Shown in pieces: positions 54,082 to 62,360 of a DNA stretch of 64,000 bases (within the stretch, counting starts at the first letter, position 1; each line of letters opens with the position of its first letter). Position numbers and translations under genes: made by a program. A model generated the notes under the pieces. It had not been told where the DNA came from and did not search any database. It saw only the letters and a list, made by a program, of their open reading frames with translations. The stretch spans positions 1 through 64,000 of the forward strand of contig NZ_JBISHH010000022.1 of the NCBI RefSeq assembly GCF_045066735.1. The letters run 5' to 3'. The DNA comes from Algibacter sp045066735 (GTDB lineage: Bacteria; Bacteroidota; Bacteroidia; Flavobacteriales; Flavobacteriaceae).

Positions 54082-54318
54082 CTATGGCTCTATTTCCAAA
54101 TTTGTATTTTCAATTATAGAAGTGGCTCGTTGAAGTTCATCTTTATGAACAAAAATTTCTTGAAGTCCATATACAGATGGTCCAAAACCAGCCAATCTTC
54201 CGGATTCAGTTTCATCTTTTACTACTGCAGTAATATCTTCATTTTCTAAATCGGAAATGATACGTTTTACAACAATAAAATCTCCGCTAAATACTTTTAT
54301 ATAGTTTGAATTTGTCAT
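54082..54318 (-). CDS. DUF2007-family putative signal-transducing protein (second of two)
   Basis: 78 residues, all DUF2007: NYIKVFSGDFIVVKRIISDLE, AVVKDETESGR, EIFVHKDELQRATSIIE. It is about 110 bases upstream of its paralogue on the same strand. The pair shares the VHxDExxRAT motif, so they arose by duplication. It retains the GFGPSVYGLQ loop that the other copy has changed to INYPGDINQTIQ. Confidence 0.83.
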   Translation of the reverse strand: MTNSNYIKVFSGDFIVVKRIISDLENEDITAVVKDETESGRLAGFGPSVYGLQEIFVHKDELQRATSIIENTNLEIEP

Positions 54319-54370
54319 GATAAAATTTAGTTTAATGTTATTACTAAATATACAACATTTTTAAACACAA

Positions 54371-54396
54371 AAAAAGCCGGCCATAGCCGACTTTTT
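54371..54396 (-). terminator. Intrinsic terminator of pheT
   Basis: Stem aaaaagccggc / gccgacttttt (11 bp, one G-U) with a 4-base loop, A-run before and T-run after, so active on either strand. It lies 20 bases past the pheT stop. Confidence 0.88.
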
Positions 54397-54415
54397 ATTT
54401 TTAACAGGTGTTTAA

Positions 54416-56842
54416 CTACCTTAATTCTGCACCCAGCTGTCTTTCAAAACTAGATTGCAGCTTATTCATTATTTTATCAATTTGTTTATCGGTTAGCGTT
54501 TTATTTTCATCTTGAAGTGTAAAACTTACCGCATAACTCTTTTTTCCTGAAGGTAAGTTTTTACCTTGGTAAACATCAAAAAGGTTTACAGATTTTAGTA
54601 ATTGCTTTTCACTTTGTTTCGCTAGTTTGTAAATAGAATCAAATGTTACGTTATCATCCAATAGCAGGGCGAAATCGCGCTTTACTTCTGGGTATTTGGT
54701 AATGGCTTTAAAAGTTATTTTATTGCGTTTAACAACGTCTAAAATGGCGTCCCAATTAAAATCGGCAAAAAGAACATCTTGGCTAATATCAAAATGTTTT
54801 AAAACTTGCTTTTTAACTAAACCAAAATCTACTAAAGTTGTTTTTCCTAAACCTAAGCTAATACCTTCACTTATTAAATCGTTTTTTGTTGGGGCTTCAC
54901 TAAATCTAGAAATTCCTAAACGTTCTAAAATAGAAATAATACTTCCTTTCATAAAAAAGAAATCACTCTTTTGGTTAGCCGAAATCCAATTATCTTGAGA
55001 TTGATTTCCTGTTGAAAATATAGCTAAGTGCTTAAATTCTTCACGTTTATCTTGAAAACCATGATAGGTTTTTCCGAATTCGAAAAGTTTTAAATCTCCA
55101 CGTTTTCTGTTGATGTTGAATGATACAGCCTCTAAACCAGAAAATAATAAGGATTGTCTCATAACAGATAAATCATTACTCAATGGATTTAGCATGGTAA
55201 TGTTGTGTTCTTCTTGTAATTGCTCGCTTAGAGCGGCGTATTTAGGAGTTGTTAAAGAGTTTGATAGTATTTCAAAAAAGCCTTGCGCTGCTAATTGATT
55301 TCCTACAATATTCTGAATTTTATAATCCTCAAAACGGGATGTTGTAGAAATAGAAGCATTTAGTTTTTCGGTAGTTTTTACATTGTTGTAACCGTAAACA
55401 CGTAAAATTTCTTCTATAATATCTGCTTCACGTTGCACATCATTTCGGTATGCTGGTACAGTTAATCCTAATCCGGTTTCGGTAACATTGTTAACTTTTA
55501 TGTCTAAAGAAGAAAGAATACGTTTTATGGTTTCCTTTGGTATTTCTTCTCCAATTAATTTCTCTGCATTTTCAAAGCTTAAACGCACTTCGAAATCTTG
55601 AATTTTCTTTGGGTAAAAATCTATAATATCGCTAGTAATTTCTCCTCCAGCTAATTCTTGGATTAATAGGGCGGCACGTTTTAATGCATAACCTGTAATA
55701 TTAGGATCTATTCCTCGCTCGAATCTAAAAGAAGCATCGGTATTTAACGCGTGTCTTTTTGCCGTTTTACGCACACTTACTGGGTTAAAATAGGCGCTTT
55801 CTAAAAATATACTTGTAGTGTGCTCTGAAACTCCAGAATTTAATCCACCAAAAACACCAGCAATACACATGGGTTTTTCAGCATCACAAATCATTAAATC
55901 ATCTTCGTGCAATTCACGTTCTACACCATCAAGTGTTGTAAATTTTGTTCCTGCTGCTAAGGTTTTAACTTCAACTTTGTTGCCTGTAATTTTTGCAGCA
56001 TCAAAAGCATGTAGTGGCTGTCCTAATTCGTGTAAAACGTAATTAGTGGCATCTACAATATTATTTATAGGGCTTAAACCAATAGCTTTTAAACGGTGTT
56101 GTAACCACGCCGGAGATTCTTCGACCTTTATACCAGAGAGCGTAATACCACAATATCGAGGTGCTAATTCTTTATCTTGTACATCAATATCCATTTTAAG
56201 TGTGCGATTTTCTACGTGAAAAGCACTTACCGATGGCGTAATGAGTTCTAAGTTTATGTCTTTTTGTATTAATCCAGCTTTTAAATCGCGAGCAGTTCCG
56301 TAATGGCTCATGGCGTCTGCGCGGTTTGGAGTTAATCCAATTTCAAAAACCTGATCATTTTCTATATCGAAAATATCGGCTACAGGTGTACCTACTTTTA
56401 AATTTTCATCTAACACTAAAATACCATCGTGAGATTTCCCTAAACCAAGCTCGTCTTCAGCACAAATCATCCCGAAGCTTTCCTCACCTCTAATTTTTCC
56501 TTTTTTAATAGTCCATGCTTCACCTTCTTCCGAGTATAAGGTGGTTCCAATAGTGGCAACAGGTACTTTTTGTCCTGCGGCAACATTTGGTGCACCACAT
56601 ACAATTTGTACCGGTCCATCTAAACCAATATCTACTGTAGTAATGTTTAGTTTGTCTGCGTTTGGGTGTTTTATACAAGTTAAAACTTCTCCAACTACAA
56701 CGCCTTCTAATCCGCCTTTTACAGATTGATAGGTTTCTATTCCTTCAACCTCTAGTCCTAAATCGGTAAGTAATTCGCTAGTTTGTTCTGGAGTCCAATC
56801 TGTTTTTAAAAATTGCTTTAACCAGTTGTATGAAATCTTCAT
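54416..56842 (-). CDS. pheT: Phenylalanine-tRNA ligase beta subunit
   Basis: 808 residues, standard length. Domains in order: N-terminal MKISYNWLKQFL; EMAP/tRNA-binding domain (about 40-150, GVVVGEVLTCIKHPNADKLN, CGAPNVAAGQKVPVATIG); B3/4 editing region (about 210-395, YCGITLSGIKVEESPAWLQ, PINNIVDATNYVLHELGQPLHAFD); B5 (about 405-475); aaRS-like core; and C-terminal FDX anticodon-binding domain (about 715-808, YPEVKRDFALLLDDNVTF). It pairs with PheS to charge tRNA-Phe; pheS is not in the window, as is common in Bacteroidota. Confidence 0.97.
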   Translation of the reverse strand: MKISYNWLKQFLKTDWTPEQTSELLTDLGLEVEGIETYQSVKGGLEGVVVGEVLTCIKHPNADKLNITTVDIGLDGPVQIVCGAPNVAAGQKVPVATIGTTLYSEEGEAWTIKKGKIRGEESFGMICAEDELGLGKSHDGILVLDENLKVGTPVADIFDIENDQVFEIGLTPNRADAMSHYGTARDLKAGLIQKDINLELITPSVSAFHVENRTLKMDIDVQDKELAPRYCGITLSGIKVEESPAWLQHRLKAIGLSPINNIVDATNYVLHELGQPLHAFDAAKITGNKVEVKTLAAGTKFTTLDGVERELHEDDLMICDAEKPMCIAGVFGGLNSGVSEHTTSIFLESAYFNPVSVRKTAKRHALNTDASFRFERGIDPNITGYALKRAALLIQELAGGEITSDIIDFYPKKIQDFEVRLSFENAEKLIGEEIPKETIKRILSSLDIKVNNVTETGLGLTVPAYRNDVQREADIIEEILRVYGYNNVKTTEKLNASISTTSRFEDYKIQNIVGNQLAAQGFFEILSNSLTTPKYAALSEQLQEEHNITMLNPLSNDLSVMRQSLLFSGLEAVSFNINRKRGDLKLFEFGKTYHGFQDKREEFKHLAIFSTGNQSQDNWISANQKSDFFFMKGSIISILERLGISRFSEAPTKNDLISEGISLGLGKTTLVDFGLVKKQVLKHFDISQDVLFADFNWDAILDVVKRNKITFKAITKYPEVKRDFALLLDDNVTFDSIYKLAKQSEKQLLKSVNLFDVYQGKNLPSGKKSYAVSFTLQDENKTLTDKQIDKIMNKLQSSFERQLGAELR

Positions 56843-56949
56843 AAATCATTTTCGTATTAAGCGAGCAAAGATAAAATATTTGAGCTTAGCTTTCAAACAA
56901 AGGGTTGTGAATTGTTTGGGGAAAATGTGAAAACTTTTAAGATGAAAAA

Positions 56950-57369
56950 TTATTGAAGAGGTGCTTTTTTATTTGGTTTATAAGGACGGACAACAGATTG
57001 TGCCACATAATCGTGAATGGCTTTCTTTTTGAGGTTGCCGTTAATGGTTAGTAATGAGATCCAACCTAGTAACGATTTTGTAATAAAACGAATGAGAGCA
57101 AAAGGAAAACTAAGGTTTTTATTTTCATTGGCTTCTTGTTTTACAACAATATCATTAAAAAAATGCCCTAAAGTAGCGCCAAATAGAGATACTAAAACAG
57201 GTTCATAAAGTATAAATAAGCTAACAAAAACTGATATTCTAATGTAGTTAGGGATATTTTCAAAAACATTAAAAATTTCAGCAGTAACGTACATTAAAAC
57301 AATAATAGCAATGGTGCCAATTATTACAGCTTTAATTCTAGTAGTTATTGCTGTGTATTCGGTTTTCAT
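56950..57369 (-). CDS. RDD-family membrane protein
   Basis: 139 residues with three membrane helices (about 12-30, 43-63, and near 95-108). It opens with the family's Arg-containing first helix (AITTRIKAVIIGTIAIIVL; one R with the D replaced) and has the GATLGHFFNDIVV and SFPFALIRFITKSLLGWISLL blocks of RDD proteins. Function unclear; some members exchange ions. It sits between trmD and pheT on the same strand, 40 bases after the trmD start. Confidence 0.82.
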   Translation of the reverse strand: MKTEYTAITTRIKAVIIGTIAIIVLMYVTAEIFNVFENIPNYIRISVFVSLFILYEPVLVSLFGATLGHFFNDIVVKQEANENKNLSFPFALIRFITKSLLGWISLLTINGNLKKKAIHDYVAQSVVRPYKPNKKAPLQ

Positions 57370-57410
57370 CTAACACGTATCAGTTTGTTTAATTTCTAAA
57401 GAATCATTAT

Positions 57411-58088
57411 TTATTCATCCAATAAATCTGGTCGAAGTTTTTTGGTACGCTCATAAGCTTGTTCTTCTCTCCATTTTTCAATTTCAGGAAAATTACCACT
57501 AAACAATAATTCAGGGACTTTCCAGCCTTTATATTCTCTTGGTTTTGTGTAAATTGGCGGCGCTAATAGATTGTCTTGAAAAGAATCGGTTAGGGCAGAG
57601 GTTTCATTACCCAAAACACCAGGTATTAATCTAATAATGGCATCGCAAAGCACAGCGGCACCCAATTCGCCACCAGAAAGTACATAGTCTCCAATGGAAA
57701 TTTCGCGTGTAATAAATTGATCGCGTACACGTTGGTCTACACCTTTATAGTGACCGCATAAAATTATAATATTTTCGTGCATTGATAATTGGTTGGCAAT
57801 ACCTTGTTTCAAGGTTTCGCCATCGGGCGTCATGTAAATAACTTCGTTGTATTCACGTTGAACTTTTAATGCAGAAATACACTTATCAATAGGTTCTACC
57901 ATCATAACCATGCCTGCACCTCCACCAAATTGTGTGTCGTCTATAGATTTGTAATTATCGGTAGTATAATCTCGTAAATTATGAAAATGTACTTCTACCA
58001 AACCGGCTTCAATAGCTCGTTTTAAAATAGATGCTTCAAACGGGCTTTTTAATAATTCTGGTAAAACGGTAATAATATCTATACGCAT
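57411..58088 (-). CDS. trmD: tRNA (guanine-N1)-methyltransferase TrmD
   Basis: 225 residues, standard length. SPOUT-class methyltransferase with the trefoil-knot signatures CGHYKGVDQRV near 112 and GDYVLSGGELGAAVLCDAIIRLIPGVLGN near 134-160. It methylates G37 of tRNAs reading CNN codons to prevent frameshifting. Neither rplS nor rimM is adjacent. A terminator lies between its start side and the coiled-coil gene upstream. Confidence 0.97.
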   Translation of the reverse strand: MRIDIITVLPELLKSPFEASILKRAIEAGLVEVHFHNLRDYTTDNYKSIDDTQFGGGAGMVMMVEPIDKCISALKVQREYNEVIYMTPDGETLKQGIANQLSMHENIIILCGHYKGVDQRVRDQFITREISIGDYVLSGGELGAAVLCDAIIRLIPGVLGNETSALTDSFQDNLLAPPIYTKPREYKGWKVPELLFSGNFPEIEKWREEQAYERTKKLRPDLLDE

Positions 58089-58177
58089 GATTTGTTTTTA
58101 TCTGCCGCAAAGATAAATTAATTGTTTGGTATTTTTAATTAAGTTTTACTCGATAACTTTTAAAGTATAGTATAAAA

Positions 58178-58205
58178 AAACTCCGCAATAAAAATTGCGG
58201 AGTTT
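58178..58205 (-). terminator. Intrinsic terminator of the coiled-coil membrane protein gene
   Basis: Stem aaactccgcaa / ttgcggagttt with a short A-rich loop, and seven T on the minus strand. It lies about 20 bases after the stop at 58226, so the upstream gene and trmD are separate transcripts. Confidence 0.88.
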
Positions 58206-58225
58206 AAGTGATATAGATTGTACTT

Positions 58226-58840
58226 TTAAGCTTTTTTCTGCTTATTTATTTCATCTTGCAATTGGCGACGTACTTTTTGTTCACGTTCGAGTGCGGTTTT
58301 TCGGTGTTCTTCAAACTCTTCCTCCGTTTCGGCTAAGCTTTTCTTTGCTGCACGTGTAATGGAGTTACTATTATTGAACTTATATATAAAGAATAATAGA
58401 AAAGCTAATAGGCCTCCAATAATAGACCACATAAGAACATTATAGCTCGATTTACTCATTTGCAAACCAAATAAAGCCATGTTATCTTTTTCTGTATTCG
58501 TTTTTTCTAAGTCTATTTTTGTGTTAGAAAGATTTAATTTTAAATCTGAGATTTCTTTTGCTTGAGTTTCAACCACCACTTGCGTATCGGCTAAATCTTT
58601 ATGCACCGCTTTTAAAGAATCTAAAGTATGTGCTTTAAGGGTATATAACCATGTTTTCTTTACGGTTTTATAATCTTGCCAACTGTTAGAACGACGGATA
58701 ACAAACTCGAATTGGTTATCTATAGAGCCACTGTTTAAAGATAGTTTGTCTTCTTCTTGAGTAGCATCTGTTTGAGAAAAAGACGAAAGCGTTAATAAAA
58801 ATGCGCAAGTTATAAAGAAGAGTTGTTTAGTAAAATTCAT
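58226..58840 (-). CDS. Exported coiled-coil protein with one membrane anchor (trmD neighbour)
   Basis: 204 residues. Signal peptide 1-23 (LLTLSSFSQ), coiled coil about 70-120 (heptads in LKAHTLDSLKAVHKDLADT and EISDLKLNLSNTKIDLEKTN), one hydrophobic helix at about 133-153 (VLMWSIIGGLLAFLLFFIY), then a basic and acidic cytoplasmic helix (EEEFEEHRKTALEREQKVRRQL). It has no methyltransferase features. I recall homologues in flavobacterial genomes labelled 'tRNA (guanine-N1)-methyltransferase', apparently only from adjacency to trmD; the sequence does not support that. Function unknown; perhaps an envelope-spanning structural protein. Confidence 0.75.
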   Translation of the reverse strand: MNFTKQLFFITCAFLLTLSSFSQTDATQEEDKLSLNSGSIDNQFEFVIRRSNSWQDYKTVKKTWLYTLKAHTLDSLKAVHKDLADTQVVVETQAKEISDLKLNLSNTKIDLEKTNTEKDNMALFGLQMSKSSYNVLMWSIIGGLLAFLLFFIYKFNNSNSITRAAKKSLAETEEEFEEHRKTALEREQKVRRQLQDEINKQKKA

Positions 58841-58911
58841 TTCTAAGAATAATTTTTTTATAGGTTGAAATCGGTTTACGAAGTTATGAAAATATGATTA
58901 TAATTAGTTAA

Positions 58912-58935
58912 AAAGCCTCATTAAAATGAGGCTAA
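58912..58935 (-). terminator. Intrinsic terminator of the GAPDH gene
   Basis: Stem agcctcatt / aatgaggct with a 2-base loop, and T5 on the minus strand after it. It lies about 40 bases past the stop at 58974. Confidence 0.85.
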
Positions 58936-58973
58936 TTTATATACGGGTAACATTTTATTTTAGATGTTTGAAA

Positions 58974-60422
58974 TTAATAATATGTAAACCTACGTACTTT
59001 AGAAATATATTTGGCCAACCTAATAACTTGATGGCTATAGCCGTACTCATTATCATACCATATATATAGTATGATGTTTTTACCATCTTTTCTAACAATG
59101 GTGGCCTTGCTATCATATATAGAAGGGGCAGAGCATCCTACAATATCGCTAGAGACTAATTCGTCGCTTAATTCATATTTTATTTGTTCGACCAAATCAC
59201 CTTCTAAAGCATATTTTTTTAAAATAGTATTTATACCCGAAAGCGATGTTTTATTATGAAGCTCTAAATTTAGAATAGCCAAAGAACCATTAGGTACAGG
59301 TACACGAATGGCATTAGAGGTTAATTTTCCTTCTAAGCTTGGTAACGCTTTAGATACCGCGACACCTGCACCAGTTTCGGTAATTACCATATTTAATGCA
59401 GCAGCACGGCCACGGCGATATTTTCCGTGAAAATTATCAACTAAATTTTGGTCGTTAGTATAAGCGTGAATAGTTTCTAAATGACCACTGATGATACCGA
59501 AAGAATCTTCAATAACTTTTAAAATAGGAGTAATAGCGTTGGTGGTGCATGATGCCGCAGAGAAAATATTATGGTTATCTGGATTATTTTCTTTATGATT
59601 TACACCATAAACAATGTTAGGTATGCCTTTCCCTGGCGCAGTAAGTAAAACTTTATTAATACCTTTAGATTTTAAATGTCTACCTAGAGCTTTTTTATCT
59701 CTAAAAGCACCGGTATTATCAATAACCAAGGCATTATCTATACCAAATTGAGTATAATCAATATCTTCTGGATTATTGGCGGAAATAATTTTTACAGTGG
59801 TGCCATTAATAATTAAAGCTTGGTTTTCAACATCGATAGAAACGGTTCCAGAAAAATCACCATGTACAGAATCGTTACGTAAAAGCGCAGCACGTTTTTC
59901 TAAAATTTGCTCATCAATGGTTCCGCGAGTTACAATAGCTCTTAATCTCATTTGGCTACCTTGACCTGTTTTGGCCATAAGTTCTCGAGCTACTAAACGG
60001 CCAATTCTACCAAATCCGTAAAGCACAACGTTTTTTGGATCGATACCACCATTTTTATGGGCTTCTTTTAATTTTGAAGAAACAAATGCCGTAGCATTGT
60101 TATGTTTATTGTCTTCTCCTTGAAACTCAAAAGTTAATTTTCCGATGTCGAGTTTAGCAGGCGGAACATTAAGCATTTTAATGGCTTGTGCAATTTCTAC
60201 CGAATCGAAAATAGAAATTGGTTTTTGTACAAATTTACCAGCATATTCGTGAAGATTTAAAATTTGGCTAACATTACGGTCTATAAGCTGGTTTCTAAAA
60301 AGTACGAGTTCTATAGATTTATCGTACCAGAGATCACTAATAATTTTAATAAATTCTACAGTTGCTCGACGTCTGTCGGCCTGAAATGCTAATTCCTTTT
60401 CGTAAGTTTTGTTAAAGGACAT
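58974..60422 (-). CDS. gap: Glyceraldehyde-3-phosphate dehydrogenase, long form
   Basis: 482 residues against about 335 for the usual enzyme. The dehydrogenase part starts near 128 with YGFGRIGR (NAD site, 135-142) and has the catalytic SAASCTTNA with C292, YDNEYGYSHQVIRLA at the end and TAPGKGIPNIVYGVN. Residues 1-125 are an extra helical N-terminal domain (ADRRRATVEFIKIISDLWYDK, then FVQKPISIFDSVEIAQA). Long forms of this kind occur in some Bacteroidota and proteobacteria beside a normal GAPDH; whether this one works in glycolysis or gluconeogenesis cannot be told. TRGTIDE after beta-2 may affect NAD/NADP choice. Confidence 0.93.
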   Translation of the reverse strand: MSFNKTYEKELAFQADRRRATVEFIKIISDLWYDKSIELVLFRNQLIDRNVSQILNLHEYAGKFVQKPISIFDSVEIAQAIKMLNVPPAKLDIGKLTFEFQGEDNKHNNATAFVSSKLKEAHKNGGIDPKNVVLYGFGRIGRLVARELMAKTGQGSQMRLRAIVTRGTIDEQILEKRAALLRNDSVHGDFSGTVSIDVENQALIINGTTVKIISANNPEDIDYTQFGIDNALVIDNTGAFRDKKALGRHLKSKGINKVLLTAPGKGIPNIVYGVNHKENNPDNHNIFSAASCTTNAITPILKVIEDSFGIISGHLETIHAYTNDQNLVDNFHGKYRRGRAAALNMVITETGAGVAVSKALPSLEGKLTSNAIRVPVPNGSLAILNLELHNKTSLSGINTILKKYALEGDLVEQIKYELSDELVSSDIVGCSAPSIYDSKATIVRKDGKNIILYIWYDNEYGYSHQVIRLAKYISKVRRFTYY

Positions 60423-60565
60423 AGTTTAGATAGTTTTAGTTATAGTTTTTTGCAAAAATACTATATTTCAAACGTTTTCGTAGCGTGTTTTTTAAAGTTT
60501 TTTTACGCTTAAAATATCTAATTATTTCCTTTGTTTTTATGTTAAAATATATAAGCCATAGTAAA

Positions 60566-60605
60566 AAAGAAACCTCTTTAAAACTTTACGCTTTAAAGAG
60601 GTTTC
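60566..60605 (-). terminator. Intrinsic terminator of the DegQ gene
   Basis: Stem gaaacctctttaaa with ttaaagaggtttc (13 bp) and T6 on the minus strand, about 25 bases after the stop at 60629. Confidence 0.88.
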
Positions 60606-60628
60606 ACTAACACAAATTCAAACAATTT

Positions 60629-62038
60629 TTATTTAAAAAGAACTTCTTTTTTCTCTTTTCTTGTATTAATGTATTCTAGTTTTTTTATGTTATCTAAAAT
60701 ATCTTCACCATATTTTTCTTTTAATTTTGAAATATCCTCGATGCTCTCAATTTTAGTATCGTTAATTCCAGTAATGATATAACCTTCAGTAATACCCAAG
60801 TTAGAATACAACCATTTGTTTTCTGTATTCTTAATAATTACACCGTAATCTATTTGGTATTTCTCCTTAAAAGAGTCTGATAAATCTTGTAAATCCATTT
60901 TCATGAAATTAACGGTAAACATTTCAGTTTTTGTTAAGGTTACCGAAACTGATTTTAAATCGTCCTTTCTATAAAGTTCAACATTAACTACATCATTAGG
61001 ACGTTTTGTTTTAATGTACCCGCTTAAATCTTCAAATTTAGAGATTTCAATATTGTCTAATTTCTTAATAACATCTCCTTTTTTTATACCTGCTTTTTCG
61101 GCTCCAGAGTTTTTTATTACTTCCGCCACATAAACGCCTTCAGCATAATTAACACCCATTTCTTCCGCTACAGCGCTATTAAAAGTTCCGCCTTGTATGC
61201 CTAATACGCCATTCTGCACGTTTCCAAATTCCATTATATCTTCAATAACTTTACGGGCAATATTACTCGGTACAGCAAAAGAGTACCCGACATAAGAACC
61301 GGTTTGAGATGAAATTGCAGTGTTAATACCAATTAATTCTCCATTGGTATTTACTAGTGCACCACCTGAGTTTCCTGGGTTAACAGCGGCATCGGTTTGT
61401 AAAAAAGACTGAGAGCTTTGCCCTGTTAAATCTCTAGATTTTGCACTTATTATTCCTGCCGTTACAGTAGAGGTTAGGTTAAACGGGTTTCCAACAGCTA
61501 AAACCCATTCACCAATTTGCACACCATCAGAATCTCCAAAAGTAACATAAGGTAAATCTTCATCGGCATCAATTTTTAATAAAGCGATATCGGTTTTTGG
61601 ATCGGTTCCAACAACTTCAGCAGTATACGTTTTATTATTATTTAGGGTTACCGAAAGTTCGCTAGCGTTTTTAATAACGTGGTTATTAGTAACAATGTAT
61701 CCGTCGGCATTAATAATGACACCAGAGCCTGTGCCCATTTGTGCACGTTGAGGGCTTCTTCCTGAAAAGAAATCTTGCAGTGTCATTTGTCCAGAACTTA
61801 TCGTAACGTTTTTTACGTGTACTACAGCATGTACCGTATTATCTGCAGCATTTGTAAAATCGGTGTTTTCGGCAGCGCTAAGCGCCATGTTTAAATTATT
61901 TGTTGGTAAAAAGGTGGGTTGCTCGTTATTTGCTGCAACCACCACTTTGTTTTCTTTTTCTAAAAAAACTTTGTATGCACCAAGGGTTATAACACCACCT
62001 AATACGGATACCATTACTAAGGTTAAAATCTTCTTCAT
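60629..62038 (-). CDS. Do/DegQ-type HtrA serine protease
   Basis: 469 residues. An N-terminal signal or anchor (MKKILTLVMVSVLGGVITLGAY), then the trypsin-like domain with the complete triad H120 (TNNHV), D150 (KTDIALLK) and S224 (PGNSGGAL), and two PDZ domains (about 280-365, starting GVLGIQGGTF; and about 385-469). It degrades or refolds misfolded envelope proteins. It is monocistronic, with a terminator after it and a divergent dapF. Confidence 0.95.
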   Translation of the reverse strand: MKKILTLVMVSVLGGVITLGAYKVFLEKENKVVVAANNEQPTFLPTNNLNMALSAAENTDFTNAADNTVHAVVHVKNVTISSGQMTLQDFFSGRSPQRAQMGTGSGVIINADGYIVTNNHVIKNASELSVTLNNNKTYTAEVVGTDPKTDIALLKIDADEDLPYVTFGDSDGVQIGEWVLAVGNPFNLTSTVTAGIISAKSRDLTGQSSQSFLQTDAAVNPGNSGGALVNTNGELIGINTAISSQTGSYVGYSFAVPSNIARKVIEDIMEFGNVQNGVLGIQGGTFNSAVAEEMGVNYAEGVYVAEVIKNSGAEKAGIKKGDVIKKLDNIEISKFEDLSGYIKTKRPNDVVNVELYRKDDLKSVSVTLTKTEMFTVNFMKMDLQDLSDSFKEKYQIDYGVIIKNTENKWLYSNLGITEGYIITGINDTKIESIEDISKLKEKYGEDILDNIKKLEYINTRKEKKEVLFK

Positions 62039-62253
62039 ATGATCTATAATTTTTAGTGTTTAAAATTGTGTTCTATTTATTTGAACAGATTAAAATTAAT
62101 TATTTACCACACACAAAATTAATTTTTAACGATTTTTAACTTGCACTTTAACGCCTATTTAACACAGAAAGAGAATAGCCTTTTTAATTTTTACACCCTA
62201 TTAAAGTTGTGATAATTAATGTTTATTGTCTGTGTTTGTGGCTTAAAAAGCTA

Positions 62254-62274
62254 ATAAAACCTAATAGGTTTTAT
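62254..62274. promoter_or_regulatory. 21-bp perfect palindrome upstream of dapF
   Basis: ATAAAACCTA-a-TAGGTTTTAT: 10-bp arms around one central base, about 80 bases upstream of the dapF -7 element and about 215 from the degQ start. The loop is too short for a transcript hairpin with all pairs formed, which suits a protein-binding operator more than a terminator. Confidence 0.45.
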
Positions 62275-62342
62275 AGTGTTAATTTTATGTTTTTCTGTAT
62301 TATTTACCGAATTAGTGGGCAGAAAATTACATTCTTTATTCA

Positions 62343-62350
62343 TATATTTG
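62343..62350 (+). promoter_or_regulatory. -7 element for dapF
   Basis: TATATTTG matches TAnnTTTG. It ends 10 bases before the ATG, so the leader would be only about 5 bases. No TTG at -33 is clear. Confidence 0.5.
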
Positions 62351-62360
62351 TTGACATATT

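Larger units (their letters stand above)
62039..62360. other. Divergent intergenic region between degQ and dapF
   Basis: 322 bases. It holds the 21-bp palindrome at 62254-62274 and the dapF -7 element at 62343-62350. No gene is supported; a short open frame from 62209 lies mainly over the dapF start and has no coding features. Confidence 0.55.

Noticed and set aside
53685..54318. DUF2007 pair as a toxin-antitoxin system
   Set aside because: Both genes are paralogues of the same fold, are 110 bases apart and show no toxin motif.
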